From positions 3,476,001 to 3,540,000 of the forward strand of contig NZ_CP126093.1 in assembly GCF_030123065.1 (NCBI RefSeq): DNA of 64,000 bases. Direction: 5' to 3'. Positions 35,137-45,704 of the stretch are shown here, piece after piece. Under the pieces are notes generated by a model. It was not told the DNA's origin, searched no databases, and saw nothing but the letters and a program-made list of their open reading frames with translations. Position numbers and translations under genes: made by a program. The DNA is from Neobacillus sp. DY30. GTDB lineage: Bacteria > Bacillota > Bacilli > Bacillales > Cytobacillaceae. Numbering within the stretch: the first letter of the stretch is position 1; each line of letters opens with the position of its first letter.

Positions 35137-36120
35137 TTATCTGCGCTTCTTTTTAGCATTTTTTGTGATTCTCCCTAAAAGAAACGCACCTGCAGCAACA
35201 CCAATAATTGTGTTTGTTTTATTGTTAAATACCTGTTTGGCTACAAGATTTAAGTTCTGAGGTCTTTCTGCCAGACGTCTCATGAAATATCCATACCAGT
35301 CATTTCCAAAAGGTACATAGGTACAGAAATTATAGCCTTCTTTAGCCAGTTGCAGCTGCATGTCTTTTCTAAAACCATAAAGCATTTGAAACTCAAACTG
35401 ATCATTCGGAATGTTGTTCTTTTTAACAAATGCCTTCACATGATTGATGACATTGTGATCATGTGTGGCAATCGAGGTAAATTTTCCATTTAATAAATGC
35501 CATTCAATTAGTTTAATAAAATTAGCATCAATATCTTTTTTATTTTGGTAAGCGTATTCAGCAGGCTCCTTATAGGCACCCTTTACAATCCGCATACGAA
35601 AATTTTTATATTTTTCTAGGTAATCATCAGCACGAAGTAAATATGCTTGAATAACGGTTCCGACGTTGTCATATTCCTGAGACAAATCATCCAAAAGATC
35701 AAAGGTTGGCTGCAAGTGGCCGGTGTCTTCCATGTCAACGTTTACAAAAATACCGTACTTGTTAGCTCTTTCAACAATTTCTCTTAAATTGCTTAAGCAA
35801 AAGCTGTATTCAATATCTAAACCTAATTGCGTAGGCTTTAATGAGATATGAGCAGCCACTTTATGCTCATGAATTGCTTCAATCACATTAAGAATTTGTT
35901 CTTTTGCTTCCGTTGCCTCTTCTTCTTTAAAAACGAATTCACCTAAGTTATCAACAGTACAAGAAATTCCGTGTGCGTTTAGTTCCTTAATACTTTTAAT
36001 TACTTCATCAATATTAGTACCTGCAACGACACTCTGTGCACCCATTTTTAACCCATACTTTTTAGCAGCATTATTTAAAAATTGATTTTGAGATAAGCCC
36101 ATAAAAATATCTTTTAACAT
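35137..36120 (-). CDS. Proline dehydrogenase family protein
   Basis: 327 residues, monofunctional PutB/FadM-type. FAD and substrate motifs of the PRODH barrel are present: MRIVKGAYKEP, FEFQMLYG and YVPFGNDWYGYFMRRLAERP, with the conserved RRLAER pair of arginines. Oxidises proline to P5C and feeds electrons to the quinone pool. No P5C dehydrogenase gene is adjacent. A short basic tail (AKKKRR) ends the protein. Confidence 0.9.
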   Translation of the reverse strand: MLKDIFMGLSQNQFLNNAAKKYGLKMGAQSVVAGTNIDEVIKSIKELNAHGISCTVDNLGEFVFKEEEATEAKEQILNVIEAIHEHKVAAHISLKPTQLGLDIEYSFCLSNLREIVERANKYGIFVNVDMEDTGHLQPTFDLLDDLSQEYDNVGTVIQAYLLRADDYLEKYKNFRMRIVKGAYKEPAEYAYQNKKDIDANFIKLIEWHLLNGKFTSIATHDHNVINHVKAFVKKNNIPNDQFEFQMLYGFRKDMQLQLAKEGYNFCTYVPFGNDWYGYFMRRLAERPQNLNLVAKQVFNNKTNTIIGVAAGAFLLGRITKNAKKKRR

Positions 36121-36220
36121 AGCGATGTCTCCTTGCTGTTGTTATTTCAATATTATTTTAGCATAAATGTTTCAAATGCTCCTCATAGTTTTAAAAAAAA
36201 TGTCGAATTTGTAATCTTCC

Positions 36221-36256
36221 ATCAAAAAGGGCTGCCGAGATGGTCTCAGCAGCCCT
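36221..36256 (-). terminator. Terminator of the ftsZ gene
   Basis: AGGGCTGCCGAGA (36228-36240) pairs with TCTCAGCAGCCCT (36244-36256) with one mismatch; minus-strand tail TTTTTGAT. Confidence 0.88.
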
Positions 36257-36266
36257 GGTAGAAGCA

Positions 36267-37409
36267 TTATCTGCGATTACGATTACGCAGGAATGTAGGA
36301 ATATCCAACGTATCTTCTAAATGTTGTCTTTGTCTATCTTGACTAGGTGCAGGATCTTCTTGAATATTCTGCTCACGTCGTGAGATACCCTGAGATTGAG
36401 GTCTTGAGGGAATATCCCGTGAAGGACTCACTGTGTTCTTTTTAGAAGATAATTCTGTTTCTGTAAACCCTGTCGCGATGACCGTAATCATGATTTCATC
36501 TTTTAAGTCTTCATTGATAATCGAACCAAAAATCATGTTTAATTCCTTGTCCGCAGCAGATGATACAATATCAGCAGCCTCCTGAACTTCATACAGACTT
36601 AAATTGCTGCCGCCAGTAATATTCATGAGGACACCTTGGGCTCCATCGATAGATGTTTCTAACAATGGACTTGAAATTGCTTTCTTCGCTGCTTCAACCG
36701 CACGGTCCTTACCTTTCGCCATACCAATACCCATTAAAGCAGTCCCTTGATTAGACATAATCGTTTTCACATCAGCAAAATCGAGGTTTATTAATCCAGG
36801 TACCGCGATTAAATCGGAAATTCCTTGTACACCTTGTCTGAGTACATTGTCTGCCTCGCGGAACGCTTGAATCATAGGAGTCTTTTTATCTACTATTTGT
36901 AATAAACGATCGTTAGGTACAATAATCAATGTATCTACTGCTTGACGCATTAAATCAATCCCAGCTGCTGCATTTGTTGCACGCTTACGGCCTTCAAATC
37001 CGAATGGTCGTGTCACGACACCAATCGTTAAAGCACCCAGCTCGCGGGAGATTTGGGCAATAGCTGGTGCAGCTCCAGTCCCTGTTCCTCCGCCCATACC
37101 AGCGGTAACAAACACCATATCTGCTCCTTTTAATACTTCTTGTATCTGCTTTCTGCTTTCCTCGACTGCATTTCTGCCAACCTCTGGATTAGCACCTGCG
37201 CCTAAACCTCTTGTTAAAGTTGCACCGATTTGCATTTTAATTTCTGCTTTTGATAGTTTAAGTGCTTGAGCGTCTGTATTAACCGCAATAAATTCAACAC
37301 CTTGGACACCGTCTTCTATCATTCGGTTTACAGCATTATTACCGCCGCCGCCAACACCGATTACCTTTATTCTAGCAACTTGATCTATGTCCATTTCAAA
37401 ATCCCACAC
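36267..37409 (-). CDS. ftsZ: Cell division GTPase FtsZ, encoded outside the dcw cluster
   Basis: 380 residues from the GTG at 37409, placed 9 bp after AGGAGG; the longer frame has no site. All functional parts are intact: nucleotide motif [15 protein letters not shown] (about 16-30), tubulin signature GMGGGTGTG (about 104-112), T7 loop NLDFAD (208-213) and the C-terminal binding peptide [12 protein letters not shown]. Normally ftsZ follows ftsA in the division/cell-wall cluster; here it stands alone between a proline dehydrogenase gene and ypuA. It is either an extra copy or a relocated one. Confidence 0.94.
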   Translation of the reverse strand: MWDFEMDIDQVARIKVIGVGGGGNNAVNRMIEDGVQGVEFIAVNTDAQALKLSKAEIKMQIGATLTRGLGAGANPEVGRNAVEESRKQIQEVLKGADMVFVTAGMGGGTGTGAAPAIAQISRELGALTIGVVTRPFGFEGRKRATNAAAGIDLMRQAVDTLIIVPNDRLLQIVDKKTPMIQAFREADNVLRQGVQGISDLIAVPGLINLDFADVKTIMSNQGTALMGIGMAKGKDRAVEAAKKAISSPLLETSIDGAQGVLMNITGGSNLSLYEVQEAADIVSSAADKELNMIFGSIINEDLKDEIMITVIATGFTETELSSKKNTVSPSRDIPSRPQSQGISRREQNIQEDPAPSQDRQRQHLEDTLDIPTFLRNRNRR

Positions 37410-37664
37410 GATAGATTTCCTCCTGCTCCCGTAATAATTCATTTTCTCATTATTAAAAATTCAAAAAATTCAAATGTTAATGTTTAAGAACTCAAGCTAT
37501 TAGCAGATTTATGAAGCTAGTATGTACTATAATCTAACTAAAGCAGATTTTCATTGAATTTTGTCGAAACTTTTTCTTTAATTATTATTTTAACAAAAAA
37601 ATGGGGATTTTTATATAGTCCTGTTGTCATTCCTCTATTTTTTATCATTAAAATTTCATTACAA

Positions 37665-37693
37665 ACGAAAGGCTCAGTTCTATGACTGAGCCT
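37665..37693 (-). terminator. Terminator of ypuA
   Basis: AGGCTCAGT (37670-37678) pairs with ACTGAGCCT (37685-37693). The U-tract on the minus strand is weak (TTCGTTTGT). Confidence 0.65.
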
Positions 37694-37698
37694 AATCA

Positions 37699-38619
37699 TT
37701 ACGAGAATATACTTTTAATACTGTCAATTAATTCTTTAAAGAAATCAGCTACTTGCTGTAGAAAATTCTTGTCACCAACTGCTTCCTCAATGCGCTGCTG
37801 GATATCCTGGGTAAGATTTTCAAGCTGCGATTTTACATTATCGAAATTAATATTTAAATTTCGCATTTTTTCAAACAAATCTAGTAAAAGCTGGCGGTCT
37901 TCAGGACTTAAGCTGATTTCTAGTGTCTTTAATTTTTCATCAATAATTGCTGCAACTTCTTCTTTCGTTGCAGGGTTTTGTTCAGCAATTTCCTTTTTAA
38001 TTTCTGTTAATAGCTCACTTACCTTATCCTGATTCAGTCCTTCTTTTTTCGCTAAATCAGTAGCTAAGTTTAATTCCTCATTGGCAACTTCGGTCCGCTC
38101 CAAATCTAGCGTTGCACCTTCACCTTCATCATAAGCCTTATAAATCCCTACTAATGCAGAGTGTCCACTAACTTTAACAGGAGAAGCAACATCCACGACT
38201 GCATCTTGAATTCCCGCAGTCAATAGGGCGTTTGCGTACATTTCATCGGTAACCTCTGTAATATTTTCAGGAGTCACCTGATTAATTACAAGTCCCTCAC
38301 CGGAATCTTTTCGCGTGATTTTAGCGGAGGAATACATATTAGAGTGACGGTCACCTTTAATATACTTAACTAAGTCTTCTCCAGAAACAGTAATCTCTTT
38401 CACTTTGCTCGTGTCCGTTACTTTTAAAAGATCTCGCACTTCTTTCTTTTGGGCAGCTGATAATGCTTCACCGTACACCACGATTGGCAGCCCAAACTTT
38501 TCATTGATACTTTCTTCATTATTACCATTACTATCGGCAAACACCTTGCTTGTACTACTTAAAGACACGATTATTGCTACTATAATAGCAAATGCTGTCA
38601 CTTTATAAAGATGCTTCAA
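37699..38619 (-). CDS. ypuA: Secreted DUF1002 protein, YpuA-like
   Basis: 306 residues with a cleavable signal peptide (FAIIVAIIVSLSSTSKVFAD, cut near 30). The DUF1002 core is clear: GLPIVVYGEALSAAQKKEVR, GEDLVKYI and VKVSGHSALVGIYKAY, followed by a helical, charged C-terminal half. Bacillus YpuA is linked to envelope stress (sigma M) in the literature; biochemical role unknown. A GAAGGAGTGA site precedes the ATG. Confidence 0.88.
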   Translation of the reverse strand: MKHLYKVTAFAIIVAIIVSLSSTSKVFADSNGNNEESINEKFGLPIVVYGEALSAAQKKEVRDLLKVTDTSKVKEITVSGEDLVKYIKGDRHSNMYSSAKITRKDSGEGLVINQVTPENITEVTDEMYANALLTAGIQDAVVDVASPVKVSGHSALVGIYKAYDEGEGATLDLERTEVANEELNLATDLAKKEGLNQDKVSELLTEIKKEIAEQNPATKEEVAAIIDEKLKTLEISLSPEDRQLLLDLFEKMRNLNINFDNVKSQLENLTQDIQQRIEEAVGDKNFLQQVADFFKELIDSIKSIFS

Positions 38620-38705
38620 AAAAAATCACTCCTTCTCAAATTTCTAAGCTGCTTCAAATAAAAAGACGGATAAATAGAATAATAGGTTTCAACAAGATTG
38701 AGTGT

Positions 38706-38733
38706 AAAATAATAAAACCACCCCGAAGGATGG
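38706..38733 (-). terminator. Terminator with UUCG tetraloop after the MFS gene
   Basis: In the minus-strand RNA, CCAUCC-UUCG-GGGUGG (one G-U pair; 38718-38733) is followed by UUUUAUUAUUUU. The UUCG loop makes the short stem very stable. Confidence 0.85.
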
Positions 38734-38736
38734 CCT

Positions 38737-39912
38737 CTAATACTTTACAAAGCCACTTTTCAAAATGGAACAGAAAAATAGGAACGATATTGCACCTAAA
38801 AATATAAACCCCGATAGAATAGAGAAACTTGATGAAATAATACCAAAGCCGATTCCAACTGTAAAGGTTATGACGCTCTCAATCAAGGATTGAATCGATT
38901 CAATCGTGGCTCTAATTTCAGATTTCCCATGGTGATGAAGATAACCAGTTACGACAGGGTCAATCACCCCGCTCGCTAAAAAAATGAGCATGATCATGAT
39001 GATACCGATAGTACCTGGAAAAATAGCAGTAATGAAAAAGCCAACTGAGGTGATTCCTAGTATAAAAAGAATGATGGATTGTGCTTTGAAATAGGTGAGT
39101 AGAACAGCCGCTAGTAAGTTCCCAGGAATTCTTACCAGTGAGATACAGGCAGAAAATAGTCCGAAAAATAGTACGGATAAGCCAATCTCGTCTAAATATA
39201 GCTGCCAAAATTCATCTAAATACGTAATACAGGCTGCAATACCCATCGCATGAGTAATGATAGAGACGACCTTTGGGTTAATTTTATAGAAGGAAATCGA
39301 TTTCCTTACATAAACCATAAAAAACCCCATATTTTTTTCCTTCTGCTCTTGAATACGGTCCCCTTGTGGTTCCTTCAAGAGGAACGTAAGTACCAATGCA
39401 AGAAACATACTTACTGCAGACACAATGTAGTTAAATTCAAATCCAAAATATTTAGCCAATACACTCCCAGAGAAGGATGCAAGTAATGATGCAATCAAAT
39501 CCAGTGAATTCATTCTGCCAACTATTTTTTCGAAGGATGTTTGCTTGTTGACTGTTAATAATGAGTCATATAGAAGTGCATTCCATGCACCACTAGTACA
39601 CGCACTTGAAATGCCTGCTAAAAAGACAACTATTGCAAATGTCCAAAAATTATAGGCAAAGAGCAGGATTATAAATTCAAACATGGATAAGACTGCCCCA
39701 AAAACGAGGAGTGATTTTTTGCCAAATTTGTCAGCAAAAACGCCTGTAGGTATTTCAAAGATAACAATACTGATGGAATAGATAATTTCACAAAGAATAA
39801 CCATCAATACAGTCATACCCCGCTGTTCCCAAAACAACCTTTCGATAACGTAGGCCGGAATAAGATTATGAAAAAATATAATTAGATAGAGCTTATTTAT
39901 GTTTTTTACCAT
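38737..39912 (-). CDS. MFS transporter, 12-TM
   Basis: 391 residues with about 12 membrane segments. MFS motif A-like VFADKFGKKSLLVFG (about 57-71) follows TM2; the second half has a GYLHHHGKSEIRATIESIQS loop. It resembles uncharacterised Bacillus MFS proteins of the drug/metabolite exporter type. No adjacent regulator or enzyme gives the substrate. Starts with ATG at 39912 after GGAGG. Confidence 0.85.
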   Translation of the reverse strand: MVKNINKLYLIIFFHNLIPAYVIERLFWEQRGMTVLMVILCEIIYSISIVIFEIPTGVFADKFGKKSLLVFGAVLSMFEFIILLFAYNFWTFAIVVFLAGISSACTSGAWNALLYDSLLTVNKQTSFEKIVGRMNSLDLIASLLASFSGSVLAKYFGFEFNYIVSAVSMFLALVLTFLLKEPQGDRIQEQKEKNMGFFMVYVRKSISFYKINPKVVSIITHAMGIAACITYLDEFWQLYLDEIGLSVLFFGLFSACISLVRIPGNLLAAVLLTYFKAQSIILFILGITSVGFFITAIFPGTIGIIMIMLIFLASGVIDPVVTGYLHHHGKSEIRATIESIQSLIESVITFTVGIGFGIISSSFSILSGFIFLGAISFLFFCSILKSGFVKY

Positions 39913-40192
39913 TATCCAGTTATTTCCTCCTTTTTGTCCATTTTCATAAGGGGACTAAAGGAGGTGGACGAATGGTTTTCTTTTTAGATTAACAAGGGGG
40001 TCTTACGATATACATAACAATCAACTCCTACATTTTTTACCTTTTTCTATTTTAGTTCGAAGTATTGAAATTAGTACACTTATAAGAATGCTAAATTACA
40101 TTTAATAGCTTCTTTACCCCTAGTTCTATACTTTTCATAATAATGTAGTATGATGAAAATGGAAAATTTTATATTAAAGAGGTGACTATATT

Positions 40193-41182
40193 TTGAAAGA
40201 TGATTTCAAAGCTTTAGTCGTGAATAAGACAGAAAGTAGTTTTACGATTGGGATTAAAAATCTTACTTTGGATGATTTATCTACTGGTGAAGTATTAATT
40301 AAAGTTGCTTATTCGAGTATTAATTACAAAGACGGCTTAGCCAGTATTCCTGAAGGAAAAATTGTAAGGTCCTATCCATTTGTACCAGGGATCGACTTAG
40401 CTGGTATGGTTGTTTCTTCAGATGACCCCCGCTATTCAGCGGGAGATCAAGTCATTGCCACCAGCTATGATATTGGAGTTTCCCATTTTGGCGGTTACAG
40501 TGAATATGCTCGGATTCCTGCTGATTGGATTGTCCCATTACCTGAGAACCTTTCCTTAAAAGAAGCGATGATTTATGGAACAGCCGGGTTAACGGCAGCC
40601 CTTTCCGTACAGAGACTTGAAGAAAATGGCCTCACTATTGAAAAAGGTAAAGTACTAGTTACGGGTGCTACCGGCGGGGTTGGAAGTATCGCAGTTGCCA
40701 TTTTAGCAAAAAGGGGCTACGATGTTGTGGCAAGTACTGGAAAATTGAATGAACATGATTATTTACATAAACTCGGCGCTAAAGAGGTTGTGTCACGGGA
40801 TGAAGTTTATAACGGTAAGGTCAAAGCGTTAGATAAGCAGATGTGGGCGGGTGCCGTTGATCCGGTTGGCGGAGAGTCTCTTGCGGCTATTTTAAGTAAA
40901 ATTCACTACAATGGTTCAGTAGCAGTCAGTGGATTAACGGGAGGTGGAAACGTTCCTACCACGGTGTTTCCGTTTATCCTTCGTGGTATTAATCTTCTTG
41001 GGATTGATTCTGTATACTGTCCAATGGAAGTCCGTAAATACCTATGGGAGAAAATGGCTAATGATTTTAAACCTGACGTATTAGATTCCATTTCCAAAGA
41101 AATAAGTTTAGAAGAGCTTCCAGAGACCCTCCCTCTCATTTTACAAGGGCAGGCAAGAGGACGCTTTATCGTAAAATTGTAA
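40193..41182 (+). CDS. YhdH/YhfP family quinone-type oxidoreductase (zinc-free MDR)
   Basis: 329 residues. MDR superfamily GroES-like domain (SSINYKDGLASIPEGKIVRS, about 44-63) and NADPH-binding Rossmann fold (VLVTGATGGVGSIAVAIL, about 155-172). The family includes acryloyl-CoA reductase AcuI. No zinc ligands. TTG start at 40193, with AAGAGGTGA 7-8 bp upstream. Monocistronic; it converges on the glycolate operon, sharing its terminator. Confidence 0.9.
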   Translation: MKDDFKALVVNKTESSFTIGIKNLTLDDLSTGEVLIKVAYSSINYKDGLASIPEGKIVRSYPFVPGIDLAGMVVSSDDPRYSAGDQVIATSYDIGVSHFGGYSEYARIPADWIVPLPENLSLKEAMIYGTAGLTAALSVQRLEENGLTIEKGKVLVTGATGGVGSIAVAILAKRGYDVVASTGKLNEHDYLHKLGAKEVVSRDEVYNGKVKALDKQMWAGAVDPVGGESLAAILSKIHYNGSVAVSGLTGGGNVPTTVFPFILRGINLLGIDSVYCPMEVRKYLWEKMANDFKPDVLDSISKEISLEELPETLPLILQGQARGRFIVKL

Positions 41183-41186
41183 AAGA

Positions 41187-41225
41187 AAAGCCGCAAAACT
41201 TTGGACAAAGATTTGCGGCTTTTTC
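41187..41225. terminator. Bidirectional terminator between the YhdH/YhfP and IclR genes
   Basis: AAAAGCCGCAAA (41186-41197) pairs with TTTGCGGCTTTT (41212-41223), with U-runs available in both directions. Confidence 0.88.
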
Positions 41226-42002
41226 CTATTGTTGATAAATTGAATAACCGAGTCTCGCCGATATTTGCTTACCGGTTTGGATCATAAGCGGTCCGAGTTG
41301 GTTCAACCGCTCAGTGTTCATTCTTGTCGTTGGACCAGATATACTGACCGCCCCAACGACTTTTCCTAAATGATCAAAAACAGGTGCAGCGATACAGGTA
41401 ATCCCATACTCATTTTCTTCTAAGTCTAACGCGTAACCCCTTTGCCTTATTTGATTAAGTTCATGCAGAAATTCCTCTGGCGTAGTAATAGTATAGTCTG
41501 TATGGCAGGGCATCCCTTTTCGATCAAGTATGGACAGAACATCATTTTCTGGCAAATGAGATAGGATTGCCTTTCCCACAGACGTACTATGCATCGGAGC
41601 TCTTTTTCCAACCTTAGAATGAGTTCTTAAGGTTTCATTTCCTTCTAATTTTTCAATATAGACGACTTCTCCTTGGTCATAGACAACAAGATGTATTACT
41701 TCATTCGTCTTATTTTCAAGCTCTTGGAGAAATGGTTTCGCTTCGGACCTTAAATCAATGGATTCTAACAGCTTTGAGCTAATATCCAGGAACTTATAGC
41801 CTAGCTTATATTTCCCTGTTTCAGGATTTTGTTCAATATAGCCATATTGAACAAGTGTAGATAGTATTCTAAAAACCGAGCTTTTGTTGATATCAATTTG
41901 ATTCGCAATTTCAGTTACACCGAGCCCCCCCTTTTTCAACCCTACAATTGCGATAATATCGAGCGCCCTGCTCACGGACTTAACAACATTATCTCTCTGC
42001 AA
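41226..42002 (-). CDS. IclR family transcriptional regulator of the glycolate operon
   Basis: About 258 residues from TTG 42002 (GAGGGTGG upstream; a GTG three codons earlier has no room for a site). Winged HTH at the N-terminus (LGVTEIANQIDINKSSVFRI, about 29-48) and the IclR effector domain with HSTSVGKAILSHLP and GITCIAAPVFDHLGKVVGAV. It is the last gene of the glc operon, 42 bp after malate synthase G, so it probably senses glyoxylate or glycolate and controls the operon that encodes it. Confidence 0.9.
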   Translation of the reverse strand: MQRDNVVKSVSRALDIIAIVGLKKGGLGVTEIANQIDINKSSVFRILSTLVQYGYIEQNPETGKYKLGYKFLDISSKLLESIDLRSEAKPFLQELENKTNEVIHLVVYDQGEVVYIEKLEGNETLRTHSKVGKRAPMHSTSVGKAILSHLPENDVLSILDRKGMPCHTDYTITTPEEFLHELNQIRQRGYALDLEENEYGITCIAAPVFDHLGKVVGAVSISGPTTRMNTERLNQLGPLMIQTGKQISARLGYSIYQQ

Positions 42003-42053
42003 ACTAACCACCCTCTTTACCAGGACATTTTGAGATAAATGCCCTGAATATAT

Positions 42054-44237
42054 CTATGATTGGGATTGAATTGAATATTTTGCTTTCGCTTCTAAACGGC
42101 GGCTATGCAAGATTGGTTCAGTATATCCACTTGGCTGGTCATAGCCCTTAAATATTAAATCACACGCTGCTTGGAATGCCACAGATTGCTTTAAGTCATC
42201 GGCCATAGGTCGGTATGCAGGATCCCCAGCATTTTGTTCATCCACTACTTTAGCCATTCTTTCCAGCGTTTGTAGCACTTGTTCCTTAGTACAAATTCCA
42301 TGATGCAGCCAGTTCGCAACATGCTGGCTGGAAATACGAAGGGTCGCTCTGTCTTCCATAAGCGCTATATCATTAATATCAGGTACCTTTGAGCAGCCGA
42401 TCCCCTGCTCAACCCACCTTACGACATAGCCAAGAATTCCTTGAGCATTATTATCAAGCTCTGCTTGGATTTCTTCTGAACTCCAATTCGTATGGTCAGA
42501 AACAGGTATTTGTAAAATATCATTCCGTAAATCAGTTATGCTGCTGAATAGATTGTTTTGTACTTCCTTTACATTCACTTGATGGTAATGCAGGGCATGA
42601 AGGGTAGCTGCAGTTGGCGATGGAACCCATGCTGTATTTCCTCCGGCCAATAAATGGCCTATTTTTTGCTCGAGCATGCTCTTCATTAAATCGGGCATTG
42701 CCCACATTCCTTTACCGATTTGTGCACGTCCTTGGAAGCCTGTTGAAAGACCATTGTTCACATTAGATTTTTCATAGCTTTGCAGCCATAGCGTGGATTT
42801 CATTTCATTTTTACGGATCATCGCACCTGCCTCCATCGACGTGTGCATTTCATCACCCGTCCGGTCAAGGAATCCCGTGTTAATAAAGACAACACGCTCC
42901 TGTACTTCCTTGATACATGCTTTAAGATTTAACGATGTTCGGCGTTCCTCATCCATTACCCCAATTTTCAGGGTGTTTCTAGCTAACCCTAGTAAATCCT
43001 CTGTCCGGTTAAATAGTTCATTTGCAAACGCAGTTTCTTCCGGACCATGCATTTTTGGCTTTACAATATAGATTGAGCCCTTTGCTGAATTTTTGAAAGA
43101 GGTGTTACAGATTATGGAATGTTTTGCACATAGTGAGGTAACAACAGCGTCGATAATCCCCTCCTGTACTTCATTCCCGTTACCATCTAGAATCGCATTA
43201 TTTGTCATCAGATGACCAACATTTCGCACGAGCATTAAAGCACGCCCTGGCAAGGTGAATTCACTGCCATTAGGCGTCAGATACCTTCGGTCAGGATTCA
43301 GTGTCCGTGTTAGGGTTTTATTTCCTTTTGTATAAGTTGCACTCAAGGTGCCTTTATTTAAACCTAACCAATTTCGAAATACAAGAACTTTATCCTGTGC
43401 GTCAACTGCAGCAACGGAATCTTCACAATCCATTATCGAAGTAAGAGCCGATTCTAGAAGAATATCTTTTATCCCTGCACCATCTGTTTTTCCAATTGGA
43501 TGACTTCGGTCGATTTGAATTTCAAAATAGTTATCATTATTATTCAGCAGAACTGCTGAAGGCTGATCTGGCTGACCTTGGTATCCAACAAATTTATCTT
43601 TATTTTTTAAAGTAGTGATCTCTCCAGTCCGTAAAGTAATCACCAAACTTCCTTGTTCGATCGTATAGCTTACTGCCTCTTTATGTGTTCCAAGCTGCAG
43701 AGGGATGGTCTCATCTAGAAAATTCCTGGCGAATTCGATGACTTTCTCGCCACGAACAGGATTATATCCACCCTGGTTTTGTGCGCCTCCTTCAACACTA
43801 ATTACGTCAGTACCGTATAAGGCATCGTATAAGCTCCCCCACCGTGCGTTTGCAGCATTAATGGCATAACGGGCATTATCCACAGGTACAACTAATTGAG
43901 GACCTGCTTTTAGGGCAATTTCATTATCTGCACCTTCAGTAGAAATTCGGAAATCCTCTGGTTCTGGCAGGAGATAGCCGATTTTTTCTAAAAATGCTTT
44001 GTAGCTGCTAAAATTAAAATCTTTATTTTGCCGGTGCCATCTATTAATTTTTGTTTGCAGTCCCTCCCTTTTAGCGAGCAATTCCTTATTCCTCGGAGTC
44101 AAATCCTTGATAATTTCTTCAAACCCTTCCCAAAAATTATCCTGATCGACTTGGCTTCCTGGCAATGCTTCAGAATTGATAAAATCATATAATTCACTGG
44201 CAACTTGTAAATCTCCTACATTCACATAATTACTCAT
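42054..44237 (-). CDS. glcB: Malate synthase G
   Basis: 727 residues, full length for isoform G. Condenses glyoxylate with acetyl-CoA to malate. Isoform G features include [20 protein letters not shown] (about 252-271), the [15 protein letters not shown] segment with the Mg-binding acids, KPKMHGPEE and [17 protein letters not shown]. Lies 18 bp downstream of glcD. Cytosolic; takes the glyoxylate made by GlcDEF. Confidence 0.97.
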   Translation of the reverse strand: MSNYVNVGDLQVASELYDFINSEALPGSQVDQDNFWEGFEEIIKDLTPRNKELLAKREGLQTKINRWHRQNKDFNFSSYKAFLEKIGYLLPEPEDFRISTEGADNEIALKAGPQLVVPVDNARYAINAANARWGSLYDALYGTDVISVEGGAQNQGGYNPVRGEKVIEFARNFLDETIPLQLGTHKEAVSYTIEQGSLVITLRTGEITTLKNKDKFVGYQGQPDQPSAVLLNNNDNYFEIQIDRSHPIGKTDGAGIKDILLESALTSIMDCEDSVAAVDAQDKVLVFRNWLGLNKGTLSATYTKGNKTLTRTLNPDRRYLTPNGSEFTLPGRALMLVRNVGHLMTNNAILDGNGNEVQEGIIDAVVTSLCAKHSIICNTSFKNSAKGSIYIVKPKMHGPEETAFANELFNRTEDLLGLARNTLKIGVMDEERRTSLNLKACIKEVQERVVFINTGFLDRTGDEMHTSMEAGAMIRKNEMKSTLWLQSYEKSNVNNGLSTGFQGRAQIGKGMWAMPDLMKSMLEQKIGHLLAGGNTAWVPSPTAATLHALHYHQVNVKEVQNNLFSSITDLRNDILQIPVSDHTNWSSEEIQAELDNNAQGILGYVVRWVEQGIGCSKVPDINDIALMEDRATLRISSQHVANWLHHGICTKEQVLQTLERMAKVVDEQNAGDPAYRPMADDLKQSVAFQAACDLIFKGYDQPSGYTEPILHSRRLEAKAKYSIQSQS

Positions 44238-44255
44238 TTCAACATTCCTCCCTAT

Positions 44256-45704
44256 CTATTTGGCATTGGCTTCTTTTTTTATTTCCACGCAGCGACCTGG
44301 TGTCGGGAAAAGCTTCCCGGCATTTAAGAGATTATTAGGATTAAATACTTCACGAATTTTGATTTGTGCTAGTATTTCTTCCTCTTTAAAAACAAAACGC
44401 ATTTCCTCTCGCTTTTCAATTCCTACCCCATGCTCCCCAGTTATTGTTCCTCCTGCATCTGTACAAGCCTTCAAACAAAGACTTCCAGCTTCCAGAGCTT
44501 TATCGATTTCTCCTGGTTTACGGGCATCAAATAAAACGAGTGGATGGAGATTTCCATCTCCAGCATGAAAAATATTCGCTATCCGCAAACCAGAATTTTC
44601 ACTAATCTGCGCAATTTTCTTCAATACTTCCGGAAGCCTGCTCCTTGGAATTACCCCATCCTGTACTAAATAGTCAGGTGAAATAGCCCCCATCGCCCCA
44701 AAACCTGTTTTACGATTTGCCCACCACCTTCCTCTCTCTGCCTCATCCTTGGCTGCACGAACTTCACGAACCTTATTTACGCGACAAACCTCCAAAATCT
44801 CGTCGATTTGTTCCTCTATCCCTGCCGCAATACCATCCACTTCTATTAATAAAACCGCTTCAATATCCTTTGGATGTCCGACTGGGAATGCAGCCGCCTC
44901 TACAGCCTCAATCGCTGTTTTGTCCATCATTTCCAGTGCTGCGGGTACAATTCCTGCTGAGATGATATCGGAAACAGCTTGGCTTCCATCTTGAACCTTA
45001 TCGAAATAGGCGAGAACCGTTTGTTTTCCTTCTGGGGTTTTTAAGATTCGAACGGTTATTTTCGTAACTATACCTAAAGTTCCTTCCGAACCAGTCAAAA
45101 GTCCGAGTAAATCGTATCCAGGCTCATCCAAAACTCCATTCCTTCCAACCTCAATAATTTCTCCATTCGGTAGCACCACCTCGAGACCAAGAATATGGTT
45201 CGTTGTAACTCCATATTTTAAACAATGTGCCCCGCCTGCATTTTCAGCTACATTCCCTCCAATGGTACAGCAATATTGACTCGAAGGATCAGGGGCATAG
45301 TAATAGCCTCTATCTGAAATGGAGTTTGTTAATTTTAAATTAACGAAGCCTGGCTCAACCACAGCTCTCCTATTCTCTAAGTCAACGCTGATCAGCCTTT
45401 TCATCCGGACCATACTAATGATAACTTCTCCATTAACAGGAATGGCACCGCCGCTTAAACCAGTTCCAGCACCACGTGCAAGAAATGGGAGACTGTGATT
45501 AGAACAATATTTTACTAGTTTGGATACTTCTTCGGTATTTTTGGGAAAGACAACAGCCTTTGGCAAGTGCTTATGAATAGTAAATCCATCGCAATCATAT
45601 GCGAGCAAGTCTGCTTTTTTATATAAAATCGAGCGTTGTCCGCCTACGATTGCCGCAAGATTGATAATGTGCTGGTCAGTGGTATCAATCTTTATGACGG
45701 ACAT
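44256..45704 (-). CDS. glcD: Glycolate oxidase FAD subunit GlcD
   Basis: 482 residues from the ATG at 45704 (AAGGGG 9 bp upstream), which overlaps the end of glcF by 20 bp. A PCMH-type FAD domain has PFLARGAGTGLSGGAIPVNG and the DPSSQYCCTIGGNVAENAGG motif; the C-terminal oxidase cap ends with GEHGVGIEKRE and FNPNNLLNAGKLF. With GlcE and GlcF it oxidises glycolate (or D-lactate) to glyoxylate, giving electrons to quinones. Confidence 0.95.
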   Translation of the reverse strand: MSVIKIDTTDQHIINLAAIVGGQRSILYKKADLLAYDCDGFTIHKHLPKAVVFPKNTEEVSKLVKYCSNHSLPFLARGAGTGLSGGAIPVNGEVIISMVRMKRLISVDLENRRAVVEPGFVNLKLTNSISDRGYYYAPDPSSQYCCTIGGNVAENAGGAHCLKYGVTTNHILGLEVVLPNGEIIEVGRNGVLDEPGYDLLGLLTGSEGTLGIVTKITVRILKTPEGKQTVLAYFDKVQDGSQAVSDIISAGIVPAALEMMDKTAIEAVEAAAFPVGHPKDIEAVLLIEVDGIAAGIEEQIDEILEVCRVNKVREVRAAKDEAERGRWWANRKTGFGAMGAISPDYLVQDGVIPRSRLPEVLKKIAQISENSGLRIANIFHAGDGNLHPLVLFDARKPGEIDKALEAGSLCLKACTDAGGTITGEHGVGIEKREEMRFVFKEEEILAQIKIREVFNPNNLLNAGKLFPTPGRCVEIKKEANAK

